Positions 8,112 to 16,913 of a stretch of 64,000 nt of DNA are shown here, piece by piece. Positions within the stretch are counted from its first letter, which is position 1. Every line of letters starts with the position of its first letter. Location: assembly GCA_958295875.1 (NCBI GenBank), contig OY282379.1, positions 558,001-622,000 on the forward strand. Direction: 5' to 3'. The translations under genes and the position numbers were made by a program. The notes under the pieces were generated by a model that made no database searches, was not told the DNA's origin, and saw only the letters and a program-made list of their open reading frames with translations. This DNA is from an uncultured Pseudomonadales bacterium (GTDB lineage: Bacteria; Pseudomonadota; Gammaproteobacteria; Pseudomonadales; Azotimanducaceae).

Positions 8112-8340
8112 CTCGTTACTCCTCAGCGTCGCGGAATCGCGTGCGATGACGCCGAGCGTATCATTCAGGCTGGCCTCAGAGCCCGCACAACAGCATGAAA
8201 TCCCCTGCCGAGTTCGCTACGATGATAGAGGCGGCTGCCTGACCCAACCTCCAGAGGGTCACTGATCCCCCACAGCGGGGGCACGGCACCTATGTTGCTT
8301 CAACCCCAAGCTACCGAACCATCGCGTCCGCCGGGCGCGA

Positions 8341-8532
8341 CTGCCTAGGGAGTGGTCGAAGTACGTCTGGGCTGTAGACGACGGCGGCGACGTCTACCAG
8401 GCCAAGCTCGGCGACGACCAAAGGCGTTATCACGGCTATCGGTTGGCAGAAGACGACGAAGCGATGCGCCGCTGGGTGCTCGATGAATGGTCAAAGCGAA
8501 ACGGCAGCCGGCACGGCGTAGCCGGAAGGTGA
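8341..8532 (+). CDS. small ORF without a canonical start, upstream of the ImmA/IrrE-like gene
   Basis: The frame is open from after TGA 8263-8265 to TGA 8530-8532 and clearly protein-like: EWSKYVWAVDDGGDVYQAK, then YHGYRLAEDDEAMRRWVLDEW. It ends 10 bp before the next gene, as a coupled first gene would. No ATG, GTG or TTG lies ahead of the conserved part. CTG 8341 would give 63 residues. Either it uses CTG, or its 5' end has been lost and it is a decaying fragment. A short GC hairpin (CCCCC-ACAGC-GGGGG, about 8266-8280) sits at its upstream edge. Confidence 0.45.
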   Translation: MPREWSKYVWAVDDGGDVYQAKLGDDQRRYHGYRLAEDDEAMRRWVLDEWSKRNGSRHGVAGR

Positions 8533-8542
8533 CAGTGACGAA

Positions 8543-9838
8543 ATGTTGAAACTGAAACTAGCGCCCCAGCACCTAGACAGCGGGCCAATTGAGGAGCGGG
8601 CCACCTTCGGCACCCTCCAAGTGTTCGCCGACGGTCGCTGCTTCACCGAAGGGGTTGCCCCAGACACGAAGGAGCTCTTACCCGGCCCCCGCGTCTCCGG
8701 CTACCACTTGGCAGAGTGGCTGGCGTGGAACTGGTGGCGCCTGCGGTGGGAGGCCCGGCCGAGCGAAACGGTGGGCCGCGAGTGGGGCTTTTCGCACTGT
8801 CTATCTTCCATCGGCGAGGGCTATGTTTGGCCAAACATCGAGATTTCGTCCGACGGCGTAAACGTGATCGTCACCTCCACACCCACGATCGACCCGGCAG
8901 CGGGCCTGTACCGCTATGTCGGCGCATCGGCCTTCGTGGTGATGGCGGCGACCGATTTGGAAGCGGCGATTGACAGTTTCGCACGCTCCATGCTCGATCT
9001 GCTCGACGATGCAAAGGCCGACACTAACCTGCACCACATATGGCGCGATCTAGAGCGAGAGCAACGGGATGCAGATGCCACCCGACTGCGCCGTCTTGAG
9101 GCACGGTTGGGTAAGGACCCGGACGAAATCGCCCCTGAGCGATTACGTTCTGCCATTGAAGCAGTGCGCGATCTGGGCCCGGACGCGGTGGATGAATTGG
9201 CCGCCCACGCCGGAGCGCACGGCGACACCACAGTGATTTCGACCAAAGCACTGAGCGACACTGCCGAAGAGGTCGGGTCGGACGCAAATCCTCAAGACGC
9301 GGTGGAACTTCATGCCAACCACGACAGCTTGCCGGTGTTCGGTGAGGTTCGCGCATGGCGTCTTGGCGTCTCGACAGCACGCGCGCTGCGGCGACAGCAA
9401 GCGTTGGATGGGCAACCGATCGACAACAAGCGTCTGAGTAGCCTCGCAGGCACCCGGGCGGCTGCCCTCACTGCGAGACACGCGCAGGCGAGCCATCTGT
9501 CGTTCATGCTCGCGGCCGGTGGGCGCAGCCGGGTGGCGTTGCGCAGCAACTGGGAGACGGGGAAGCGTTTCGACCTGGCGCGGTTGCTTGGCGATCGCTT
9601 GCTGGGCCAGGACGAGCCGCTATTGCCGGCAACCGGTGCCTACACCTATCGGCAGAAGGCGCAACGCGCGTTCGCGGCGGAGCTCCTCTGTCCATACGAA
9701 GCGCTGTGCGAGTTCCTCGGCCAAGACCGCTCTGAAGAACGCTGCGAAGACGCTGCAAGCCACTTCAACGTCTCGCCGTGGGCGATCAACAGTTTGCTGC
9801 TCAACAACGAAGGGCATCGAGGCGCACCGACCTTCTAG
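8543..9838 (+). CDS. ImmA/IrrE-like protein with degenerate metallopeptidase motif
   Basis: This 431-residue protein has an uncharacterised N-terminal half rich in Trp (AEWLAWNWWRLRWE near residue 57) and a helical, charged middle. From about residue 335 it resembles the ImmA/IrrE family: KRFDLARLLGDRLLG occupies the place of RRFTLAHELGHHLLG, and AQRAFAAELLCPYEAL (374-389) matches the conserved FAAELLMP strand. The HExxH zinc motif reads R-L-L-G-D at 347-351, so catalytic His and Glu are missing and the protein is probably not a peptidase. ImmA/IrrE proteins often pair with a small regulator in toxin-antitoxin or phage loci. The short ORF 10 bp upstream could be such a partner. Confidence 0.6.
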   Translation: MLKLKLAPQHLDSGPIEERATFGTLQVFADGRCFTEGVAPDTKELLPGPRVSGYHLAEWLAWNWWRLRWEARPSETVGREWGFSHCLSSIGEGYVWPNIEISSDGVNVIVTSTPTIDPAAGLYRYVGASAFVVMAATDLEAAIDSFARSMLDLLDDAKADTNLHHIWRDLEREQRDADATRLRRLEARLGKDPDEIAPERLRSAIEAVRDLGPDAVDELAAHAGAHGDTTVISTKALSDTAEEVGSDANPQDAVELHANHDSLPVFGEVRAWRLGVSTARALRRQQALDGQPIDNKRLSSLAGTRAAALTARHAQASHLSFMLAAGGRSRVALRSNWETGKRFDLARLLGDRLLGQDEPLLPATGAYTYRQKAQRAFAAELLCPYEALCEFLGQDRSEERCEDAASHFNVSPWAINSLLLNNEGHRGAPTF

Positions 9839-9988
9839 ACAATTGCCGGTTAGGCGGCCATGTTGGCGACTTTGGCGGCCCGCGCCGGCGTTTCATGCGC
9901 CCAACCACTGGCATGGGGCCCCGCTACTGTTGTAGTGAATGATGGCGTCTTCGCCGAGCTCTGCGGAGAGGAAGTCGGGGGCTCTCAT

Positions 9989-10522
9989 CTACAAGGAGCA
10001 ACGATGATCAACACTGGAGAGTTTGACGTGCGAAAAACCCGCAGACACAAGCATCGGTGTAGAGTCGTCGAGCATTGATACTAGCTGCCCACAAACCGTA
10101 CCCGATAAGCCGGCAGCTATCAGCTTTCTACCTTCAGTAGCCATATCGGGAGAAAAGATCAAAAGTGTAGTACCTTGCCGCGAAACGGACATGCCCGTGG
10201 CCCTTTCCGCGTAAATCTTGTTAATGGCCGTAACAAGCAAATCGGCATTACTTTTGGTCGATAGCGACGGCCCGTATTCGGTCGATGATTCTTTACCGCC
10301 ATTTTCTTCAGGGCTTTCGTAGTTACAATATGCAACCCCTAGGGCGATAACCCCGACCAAGAAAAGCGCAAACCCTATTTCCGATAGATGCTCCTTGAGC
10401 GTTTTTGTTTTACTCTTTTGCTCCGCTGCCAATCTCGCTTGACGCATCGCTGTCTCCTTCGCCCTTTCTTCGGGCGTCATCTTCGCCCTTTCTTCGGATG
10501 TCATTGGAGTCATTTGATGCAT
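9989..10522 (-). CDS. single-pass membrane protein of unknown function with repeated N-terminal octapeptide
   Basis: ATG 10522 gives a 177-residue protein. The N-terminus is MHQMTPMTSEERAKMTPEERAK, where an eight-residue unit (M-T-S/P-E-E-R-A-K) is duplicated at DNA level. A charged cytoplasmic stretch is followed by one membrane span (GFALFLVGVIALGVAYC) and a soluble domain of about 110 residues ending in a Cys/His-containing tail. No family is recognised. The lower GC content, compared with the neighbours, suggests recent acquisition. The frame remains open to 10654, but the upstream part lacks protein-like character. Confidence 0.5.
   Translation of the reverse strand: MHQMTPMTSEERAKMTPEERAKETAMRQARLAAEQKSKTKTLKEHLSEIGFALFLVGVIALGVAYCNYESPEENGGKESSTEYGPSLSTKSNADLLVTAINKIYAERATGMSVSRQGTTLLIFSPDMATEGRKLIAAGLSGTVCGQLVSMLDDSTPMLVSAGFSHVKLSSVDHRCSL
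10457..10504. repeat. two direct 24-bp repeats within the membrane-protein gene
   Basis: cttcgccctttcttcgggcgtcat (10457-10480) is followed directly by cttcgccctttcttcggatgtcat (10481-10504). The two copies differ at two positions and encode the duplicated octapeptide at the N-terminus. Confidence 0.8.
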
Positions 10523-10884
10523 AGTGGGCCTAGGGCAGCAGCCGCGACCATAGGCCATTGGCGGGGCAGGGTCAAACTGTCGCCCAGTTCGCCATCGTGG
10601 ACACATCGTGGGCCGCGTTAGAGAGACTGTGGAGCTTGTCCCATCTTGGGGCATCTGAAATTATGAAGCGCTTGTGAAACGCCGCTAGAACCCATGCGGT
10701 ACAAAGCATCTGGGCGGATACAACAACAGTGGTGCGCACTGGTCGCCGGAGGCGAAACGCCCGCCCAAAGCTGCTATGGTCGTCAACATGGCTGCTTGAC
10801 CAGTGACTGTCAAAAAGGTCGGTGAGCCCCTACAAGGTGAGTCCGCCTAGGCCGCAGGCCTTGTCCCACGCCGTCCGGCAACGA
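10523..10884. other. intergenic stretch, no supportable gene
   Basis: About 360 bp of mixed composition with several short AT-richer patches (gaaattatgaagcg near 10659, gtcaaaaaggtcgg near 10806). No open frame with protein-like content, repeat or clear promoter was found. It marks the end of the accessory segment that begins near 7.6 kb. Confidence 0.4.
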
Positions 10885-11295
10885 CTAGCCCACGCCACCC
10901 CCCTCGGGCGCCGCGACCGTCCGCGTTCCGAAGTTCGCCGGGGCCACCACCTCGAGCACCTCGAAATCCGGTGAGCAGGCGATCTCTCGGTGGGGGATGC
11001 GCGGGGGCTGCAACACGCAGTCGCCCTTTTCGAGGCGGTGGACGCCCTCGCCTTCGTACTCGAACTCGGCCCAGCCGTTCAGCACTAGCACCAACTGGAA
11101 GTCGCAGTCATGCACATGCCAAGACTGCACGGCATCTGGGGACTGTTTGCCGTTGGCCTTGATGATGTGCGCCACATAGTCTCCGTCCGTGGCGTCCTTG
11201 ATGCCGAGATCCCGGTAGTCGAAAATCTCTCGCAACCCACCAGCCCACGCCGCGGCCGACGCTTTTGCGTGGACGAATCGCCATGGCTCCGCCAT
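10885..11295 (-). CDS. cupin-domain protein
   Basis: A 136-residue single-domain cupin. ATG 11295 is preceded by AGGAAGGG at good spacing. The cupin core is visible as SWHVHDCDFQLVLVLNGWAEFEYEGEGVHRLEKGDCVLQPPRIPHREIACSPDFEVLEVVAP. The metal-ligand set of motif 1 (H-x-H at residues 78-80) and the His in PRIPH of motif 2 are present. Such proteins may be dioxygenases, isomerases or small-molecule binding proteins. Nothing in the context fixes the substrate. Confidence 0.75.
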   Translation of the reverse strand: MAEPWRFVHAKASAAAWAGGLREIFDYRDLGIKDATDGDYVAHIIKANGKQSPDAVQSWHVHDCDFQLVLVLNGWAEFEYEGEGVHRLEKGDCVLQPPRIPHREIACSPDFEVLEVVAPANFGTRTVAAPEGGGVG

Positions 11296-11392
11296 TAACC
11301 CTTCCTCTCTGTGCCGTCCCATCCGTCGCGCTGCCCATGCTAGCGCATCGGCCAGCACGCGCCCTCACGAGGGGCGGGCTCGAACGGCAACC

Positions 11393-12505
11393 TCAACGCG
11401 AAGCGCGAACGCGCCACACGATGTCTCGCGCGACCATGTAGTTCACCACTGCCCCCGCCGCCACGCCGCCGCCCAATGCCACGAGCCACGGCGCGCCGAG
11501 GCTGTAGACGCCCACCGAAACACCCCAGTTCACCAAAGCGCCGCATGCGTTGCCGAGCGCGGACAGCGCCCAACCCCGCGTCAGGCCGCCACCGCCGCGG
11601 CGGCGTCGGTCCCGGAAGGTGAGCGCATTGTTCAAGAAGTAGTTCTGCGTCATGCCGAACAAGATTGGCACAGGCCGCGCCCACGCAAAGCCGATGCCGA
11701 GTGCGCCATGCAAGAGCCACATGAGGCTGGCGTCCAGCAGCATGCCTAAGGCGCCCACGCCGCCAAAGCTGATCCAACGCCGCGGCACCCTGCCCCGCAG
11801 CACCGCGCGGACGATGGAGACCAAGAACTCCCACAACACCGGCAGCGCCATCTTGCTCCGCCCCGCTTGGCGGGCGCGAAACGTCACCGGCACTTCGGCG
11901 ACGCGCAGCCGCGGCGACGCCGTGAGAAAGTCCAACAGGAACTTGTAGCCGCCCGTCTGGAAACGATGCGAGCGCTCCCAAGCCGCACGGCGCAACGCGA
12001 AGCAGCCAGAAGCGGCGTCGCGCACCCCGTGGCGGCGCACGGCACAGCGCATCACCCAAAGGAGCGCCACGCTGACCAGACGCCGACCTCGCGGCCAATC
12101 CGCGGCAGTGCTGGCACCCGGCACATGCCGGGATGCCACGGCCACATCGCAGCCCTTCGCCAACGCCGCGAACAGGGCGTCCAAGACGCAAGGGTCGTGC
12201 TGGCCGTCGCCGTCGATGACGGCCACGCGGTCTTCGCTGGAGCGCTCGACGCCGCAACGGATGGACGACGCCAGCCCCGGTGGGCAAGGCAACACCGTCA
12301 AGGCGATGGCATGACGGCGGGCGGCGTCCCGGGCCTCCGCCACAGTGGCGTCCGCAGACCCGCTGTCGAGCAGGTACACCCGTCGCGTTCGCGCATGGGG
12401 GGCGAGTTCGTCCAGAAACGAGCCGATCACGCCGGCCTCGTTGAGAACGGGCACCAAGATGGCTTCGGTGCCGGAGCTCACTTGGATGCCGCCGGCCTGC
12501 CCCAC
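11393..12505 (-). CDS. GT2 glycosyltransferase fused to a GtrA-like membrane domain
   Basis: A 370-residue two-domain protein. Residues 15-220 are a family 2 glycosyltransferase of the dolichol-phosphate-mannose synthase type (VPVLNEAGVIGSFLDEL, VIDGDGQHDP with the metal-binding D-x-D, and a QAGRSKM segment). From about residue 240 a GtrA-like domain with four membrane segments follows (WISFGGVGALGMLLDASLMWLL, FGMTQNYFLNNALTFRDR, then two C-terminal spans). Separate GT2 and GtrA proteins normally cooperate to make and flip polyprenyl-phosphate-linked sugars for surface glycan modification. Here they are one chain, which should sit at the inner membrane. The start is uncertain, because VSSGTEAILVPVLNEAG a few residues in is the real domain boundary. 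Confidence 0.8.
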   Translation of the reverse strand: MGQAGGIQVSSGTEAILVPVLNEAGVIGSFLDELAPHARTRRVYLLDSGSADATVAEARDAARRHAIALTVLPCPPGLASSIRCGVERSSEDRVAVIDGDGQHDPCVLDALFAALAKGCDVAVASRHVPGASTAADWPRGRRLVSVALLWVMRCAVRRHGVRDAASGCFALRRAAWERSHRFQTGGYKFLLDFLTASPRLRVAEVPVTFRARQAGRSKMALPVLWEFLVSIVRAVLRGRVPRRWISFGGVGALGMLLDASLMWLLHGALGIGFAWARPVPILFGMTQNYFLNNALTFRDRRRRGGGGLTRGWALSALGNACGALVNWGVSVGVYSLGAPWLVALGGGVAAGAVVNYMVARDIVWRVRASR

Positions 12506-12585
12506 GCGATGAGCCGATCAGCTTTCAGGAAGGCCACGCCGCCCGATCCCCAGCCACGAGCAGCGGGGGGCGAAGCGGCAAGACA

Positions 12586-13806
12586 TCAGGCGAATCGGCG
12601 TGGGTCGCCAATCACGCCGTCGCGCCGCAACGCGGTCAATTCGTCCGCGCCCATGCCGAGTTCCGTCTCGAGCACGTCATCCGTATGCTCGCCTAGGCGC
12701 GGCGGAGGCACCATCTCCACCTGGGAGCGGGACAAGCGCGGCCCGAAGCCCAACATCGGCACCCGGCCATGCACCGGCAGATCGAGTTCATGCACGAAGC
12801 CGCGCTCGGTCAGGTGGTTGTCGTGGTGGAGTTCACCCGTATCGAGGCAGGCCGAGCACGGCACCCCGGCGCCGGCGATGGTCTCCATCGCCTCGTACTT
12901 GTCGCGAGCGCTCGTCCATGCCGCGATCTCGCCGTACAGCGCCACGCCGTTTTCGATGCGCGCCGCGGTGCTCTCGTAGCGCGGGTCAACCAGCAGATCT
13001 GGCCGTTCGATGGCCGCGCACAACGCATCCCAATGGTCTTGGTTCACGGGCATCAGGTAGATGTAGTCGTTCGGGCCGAAGGGCTTGCAACGGTAGATGT
13101 CCACCGGCGGCAGCCCGCCGGAGTTGCCGTTGCGCGGCGTCGCCCGCGTGCCCCAAGCCGAGCCGATGAAGGCGCGCGTGCGTACGTAGTACGTCATCGC
13201 CTCCTGCATCGAGAGCTCGATCTCCTGCCCTTCGCCGGTGCGCAGCCGCTGAATGTAGGCGGCGAGGATGGCCATGGCCGCTTGCACGCCAGTGCCTGAG
13301 TCTCCGGTGGTGGGGCCTGGCATCATCGGCGGGCCATCCGCCTCGCCAGTGATGGAGAAGGCGCCGGCCGCAGCCTGCGCCACCATGTCCATGCAGCGAT
13401 AGCCAGCGTAGGGGCCGCTCAAGCCGAAGCCCTTGATGCGGGCATAGATGAGGCCTGGGTTCACCGCGCTCAAGGCGTCGTAGCCGATGTCCAGCCGTTC
13501 GACGACGCCGGGGCCATAGTTCTCGACGAACACGTCGAACTTCGGCGCCAACTGCAGCAGCAATGCGCGCCCCGCCTCGCTGCGTAGATTCAGCGCGACG
13601 CTGCGCTTGTTGGCGTTCCAAGCGCAGAAATAGGCCGAGTAGTCCTTGTTTTCCGTGCGCCCGACGCCACGCCCTGGGTCGCCATACTCCGGCGGCTCCA
13701 CCTTCACCACGTCCGCGCCGAGCCATGCGAGGGCCTGCGTGCAAGACGTGCCGGCCTCGTACTGCGTCATGTCCAGCACTCTCACACCGTCCAGTGCGGG
13801 CATCAT
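12586..13806 (-). CDS. CaiB/BaiF family CoA-transferase
   Basis: A family III CoA-transferase of 406 residues. It has the N-terminal LDGVRVLDMTQYEAGTSCTQALAWLGADVVKVEPP, then DYSAYFCAWNANKRSVALNLRSEAGR, VFVENYGPGVVERL, and TTGDSGTG near residue 167. The last holds the Asp that forms the acyl-anhydride intermediate in this family. The reaction is transfer of CoA between carboxylic acids. The acid is not deducible. It begins at ATG 13806, with a second in-frame ATG at the next codon. It stands alone, 79 bp from the glycosyltransferase start, and could serve acid activation together with the enoyl-CoA hydratase 2 kb away. Confidence 0.85.
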   Translation of the reverse strand: MMPALDGVRVLDMTQYEAGTSCTQALAWLGADVVKVEPPEYGDPGRGVGRTENKDYSAYFCAWNANKRSVALNLRSEAGRALLLQLAPKFDVFVENYGPGVVERLDIGYDALSAVNPGLIYARIKGFGLSGPYAGYRCMDMVAQAAAGAFSITGEADGPPMMPGPTTGDSGTGVQAAMAILAAYIQRLRTGEGQEIELSMQEAMTYYVRTRAFIGSAWGTRATPRNGNSGGLPPVDIYRCKPFGPNDYIYLMPVNQDHWDALCAAIERPDLLVDPRYESTAARIENGVALYGEIAAWTSARDKYEAMETIAGAGVPCSACLDTGELHHDNHLTERGFVHELDLPVHGRVPMLGFGPRLSRSQVEMVPPPRLGEHTDDVLETELGMGADELTALRRDGVIGDPRRFA

Positions 13807-14042
13807 TCCCCCCCAACGTCGTAGCTCTGTCGAGTGAACACTTTGCGCCGTGCGGCGTCAACCGCGGGAACTATCCGACGCTAGGCGAGCATGAGCGGGA
13901 GGGCTGAATCCAACGCTGCGTGAGCACGGAAAGGACGCTGAGCCGCCGGACTGCCAACCCGGTAGCGATCAAGGTGCGCGACTTGTAGCGCGACGCATGG
14001 TGGGCGTCGTAAAGCGAGCCTCGCACGCCGCCGTGTTCGACA

Positions 14043-14273
14043 TCAGGCATTCGGGCCGTCACCCAGATTCAGGGGACGGGACATTCGGAACGTGATCGGC
14101 TTGCCCTCGCGCCACTTCTTGCCTTCTTCGTACTCCCGCTTGGCGAGCGCTATTCGCCCGCGCCAATCCGGGTCGACGCCCATCACAGGCATGGCCAACG
14201 CGGGCTCTGCGCTCTCGTTACCGCTGTCGCCACCGGCGCACCGTGCGTCCGGAGCAGACTTGAACCGGCTCAT
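14043..14273 (-). CDS. small conserved-looking hypothetical protein
   Basis: ATG 14273 with GAGGGA seven bases upstream starts a 76-residue hydrophilic protein. The C-terminal half, VDPDWRGRIALAKREYEEGKKWREGKPITF, is amphipathic and protein-like. The N-terminal half is low-complexity. No family is recognised. Similar short charged proteins occur as antitoxins or DNA-binding partners, but there is no toxin gene next to it. A 63-codon frame continues downstream on the same strand (13871-14062), and I did not accept it. Confidence 0.45.
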   Translation of the reverse strand: MSRFKSAPDARCAGGDSGNESAEPALAMPVMGVDPDWRGRIALAKREYEEGKKWREGKPITFRMSRPLNLGDGPNA

Positions 14274-14531
14274 CGTGCGTCCCTCGTCAAAGGCTGTCGC
14301 AAAGGGACTTTGCCAGCCACTGGCGAAAACTGTCAATCTTGGTCAACGGGGCCCGCATGCGGCATCCGGCGCACGAACGTGGCCGTCCAAGGGCGCGACA
14401 CCATCCAGAGAGATGCCAAGCCCGCACAGCTTGACCGGGCGCGGCTCGGCGCGAGAGACTGCGCGGCGCGCGCCGACGCGAATCGTCCTCGCGCAACGAA
14501 CCATACGCACACTGCCCGCGAGGAATCGCCC

Positions 14532-15926
14532 ATGCGCCATCACGGCACCCGTTCAACCCCCGCCCTCGCGCGGTTCAAGGCCGTCTTGGCCATTGCCCTC
14601 GCACTCCCGCTCGCAACGCAATGGGCCGCCGCCGAAGCGTTGCCGATGATCGCGCCCGGCGAGGTCGGCATCTCGGCCGAGCGGCTGGAGCGCTTGACGG
14701 CCTACATGAACCAAGCGGTGGCGGACGGCACGATGGTGGGCGGTTCAGCCCTCATCGCGCGGGACGGCAAGATCGCCTACCACGAGGCCTACGGCTTGGC
14801 AGACCGGGAAGCCCGCGTGCCGATGGCTCGCGACTCCATCTTCCGCATCTACTCGATGTCGAAGCCCATCACCAGCGTCGCGGTGATGATGCTCCACGAG
14901 GAAGGCCAGTTCATGCTGAACGAGCCGGTGGCCCGCTATCTGCCGGCGTTGGCGAACCTGCGCGTGGCCACCGCCACGGCGGACGGCGACACGCCGGCCT
15001 CCATCTCCGATGGCACGGTGACCACCACGCCCGAGGGCGGGGACGCCGCATCACCCCAAGGCCTCGACACGCGCCCGCCAACACGTCAACCCACCATCCG
15101 AGACCTGTTGCGGCACACCGCCGGCCTCACCTACGGCGTGTTTGGGAACACGCCCGTAGACGAGCTCTACCGCGAGGCAGGGCTCCTCACCGAGGACATG
15201 CCACTTTCTGATTTCATCGCCAAGCTCGGCCAGCTGCCGCTGCAGTTTGACCCCGGCAGCCGCTGGCATTACAGCGTCTCCGTGGATGTGCTGGGCGGCT
15301 TGGTGGAGGCCGTGTCCGGGATGCCGTTTGGTGAGTTCCTATCCCAACGCCTGTTTGCGCCGCTCGGCATGGTGGATACATCGTTCACGGCACCGGAAGC
15401 GGTGTGGCCGCGCATCGCCCAGCTCTACAGCCCCGAAGGCACGCCGGGTGATGCCAACGCCTTCCTCACACCGGGCCTTGGCGTCTCCTTGGTGATCGCG
15501 GACGATCGTTTGAGCGCCGGCTACCGCGAGGGCGCTTTGTTCGAGAGCGGCGGCGGCGGCTTGCTCTCCACATCGATGGATTACTTGCGCTTCTGCCAGA
15601 TGCTCTTGAACGGCGGAGTGCTGGACGGCGCGCGCATCCTCGCGCCAAAGAGCGTGGCGCTCATGGCCACGGACCACTTGGCCGGCATCAGCGGCTTCCG
15701 CAACGGCGTGGGAATGGGGCTGGGCTTCTCCGTCGTCCAAGACCCGGGCGCAACCGGCGAACTGTCCTCCGTTGGCGAGTACGCTTGGGGCGGCGCCGCC
15801 GGAACGCGCTTTTGGATCGACCCCCAAGAGCGCCTCATCGCCATCTTCATGACGCAGAGCATCCCGCACCGAACAGACCTGCGCTCGAAGTTCAAGCCGC
15901 TGGTCTATCAAGCCGTCATGGAATAG
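14532..15926 (+). CDS. exported serine hydrolase, class C beta-lactamase / EstB type
   Basis: ATG 14532 (after AGGAATCGCC) gives 464 residues with a signal peptide cleaved after about residue 34. The beta-lactamase-fold S-x-x-K is SMSK at 108-111. The second motif is Tyr in WHYSVSVDVLG, and a DLLRHTAGLTYG block lies between. The usual K-T-G is replaced by a GGAAGTRFW segment, as in carboxylesterases of this family. A Gly/Thr/Asp-rich insertion (about residues 155-185) separates the first and second halves. It probably hydrolyses esters or amides in the periplasm. True beta-lactam hydrolysis is unlikely, and the natural substrate is unknown. Confidence 0.85.
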   Translation: MRHHGTRSTPALARFKAVLAIALALPLATQWAAAEALPMIAPGEVGISAERLERLTAYMNQAVADGTMVGGSALIARDGKIAYHEAYGLADREARVPMARDSIFRIYSMSKPITSVAVMMLHEEGQFMLNEPVARYLPALANLRVATATADGDTPASISDGTVTTTPEGGDAASPQGLDTRPPTRQPTIRDLLRHTAGLTYGVFGNTPVDELYREAGLLTEDMPLSDFIAKLGQLPLQFDPGSRWHYSVSVDVLGGLVEAVSGMPFGEFLSQRLFAPLGMVDTSFTAPEAVWPRIAQLYSPEGTPGDANAFLTPGLGVSLVIADDRLSAGYREGALFESGGGGLLSTSMDYLRFCQMLLNGGVLDGARILAPKSVALMATDHLAGISGFRNGVGMGLGFSVVQDPGATGELSSVGEYAWGGAAGTRFWIDPQERLIAIFMTQSIPHRTDLRSKFKPLVYQAVME

Positions 15927-16014
15927 CGCATCGGCGTTTCGCGCCCAGCCGCCGGCCGGCAGACTGCCATGAGCAGTTGCCGGCGGCGTTGGTGGCGAAG
16001 CCGAGGCCCGAGCG

Positions 16015-16836
16015 CTACTGGCCCGTGAACTCCGGCTTGCGGCGCTCGATGAAGGCGCGCACGCCTTCCTCGAAATCCTCGCTCGCGAACAGGCCATTGA
16101 GATGCACCATCAAGTGGTCCACCGCCGTGTCGTAAGACTCTTCTAGGCCCATGCGCATCATGCGCTTGGTCGTCTGCACCGCCATCGGCGCGTTGTCCGC
16201 GATCTCGCTCGCCCATTGCAGCGCCGTGGGCATGAGCTCCGCATCCGGCACCACGGTGTTCACCAAGCCTATGTCCAAGGCTTCGGCGGAACCCACCGTG
16301 CGGGCGCGGTAGTAGAGCTCCGCTGCCTTCGCCCAGCCGACCAGGCGCGGCAGCAGCCAAGTGCCGCCGCTCTCCGGCACGACGTTGCGCTTCGCCGTGA
16401 CGGCGGCGAACTTGGCCGACTCGCCGGCGATGCGGATGTCTGCCAGCAGCGTCATGTCCATGCCATAGCCGGCGGCGGCGCCATTCACCGCGCACACCAC
16501 CGGCGTGTCGATGTTCCACATCACGTTGATCGGCGCGTCGCGCAGATCGAATAGCTGCCGCGGACGGTTGCCGCCGCGTTCCGATTTGCGGCTGCCAATG
16601 CCACCTTGGTTCACCGCGAGGAGATCCAAACCGGAGCAGAAGCCGCGCCCGGCGCCCGTCAGGACGATGCAGCGAATGTTCGGATCCTTGTTAGCTTCCA
16701 CCATCTTGGCGGAAAGCTCCTCCAGCATTTCGCGGCTGATGGCGTTCAGCCGCTCTGGGCGGTTCAAGGTGAGGATGAGGATCCGATCCTGCTGCTCCAC
16801 TAAGAGCTCGTCGGTTCCGGACGGACTGATCGCCAT
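16015..16836 (-). CDS. enoyl-CoA hydratase/isomerase family protein
   Basis: A crotonase-superfamily protein with 273 residues: ILILTLNRPERLNAISREMLEEL, RCIVLTGAGRGFCSGLDL, and PVVCAVNGAAAGYGMDMTLLADIRIA containing the oxyanion-hole glycines. VPESGGTWLLPRLVG carries the glutamate position used for hydration. It should hydrate or isomerise an enoyl-CoA. ATG 16836 is preferred because GGAG lies six bases before it. ATG 16854 and 16842 are also in frame but lack an RBS. It is transcribed convergently with the serine hydrolase and downstream of the mevalonate genes (77 bp gap). Confidence 0.85.
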   Translation of the reverse strand: MAISPSGTDELLVEQQDRILILTLNRPERLNAISREMLEELSAKMVEANKDPNIRCIVLTGAGRGFCSGLDLLAVNQGGIGSRKSERGGNRPRQLFDLRDAPINVMWNIDTPVVCAVNGAAAGYGMDMTLLADIRIAGESAKFAAVTAKRNVVPESGGTWLLPRLVGWAKAAELYYRARTVGSAEALDIGLVNTVVPDAELMPTALQWASEIADNAPMAVQTTKRMMRMGLEESYDTAVDHLMVHLNGLFASEDFEEGVRAFIERRKPEFTGQ

Positions 16837-16913
16837 GCGCATCTCCGCTTTCATGTGACAAGAACGGGCAAGTATCCCGCGGCGCGCCGCACCGCGGCAA
16901 GGCGGCGCGGCAA

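Noticed and set aside
9894..9985. Short minus-strand frame ending GEDAIIHYNSSGAP, CQWLGA
   Set aside because: It faintly recalls the end of a transposase, but it is under 30 codons and no other transposase motif, inverted repeat or target duplication is present.
13871..14062. 63-codon minus-strand frame containing VRGSLYDAHHASRYKSRTL
   Set aside because: Some protein-like wording, but it overlaps the end of the 14043-14273 gene in another frame, ends in low-complexity sequence and has no recognised family.
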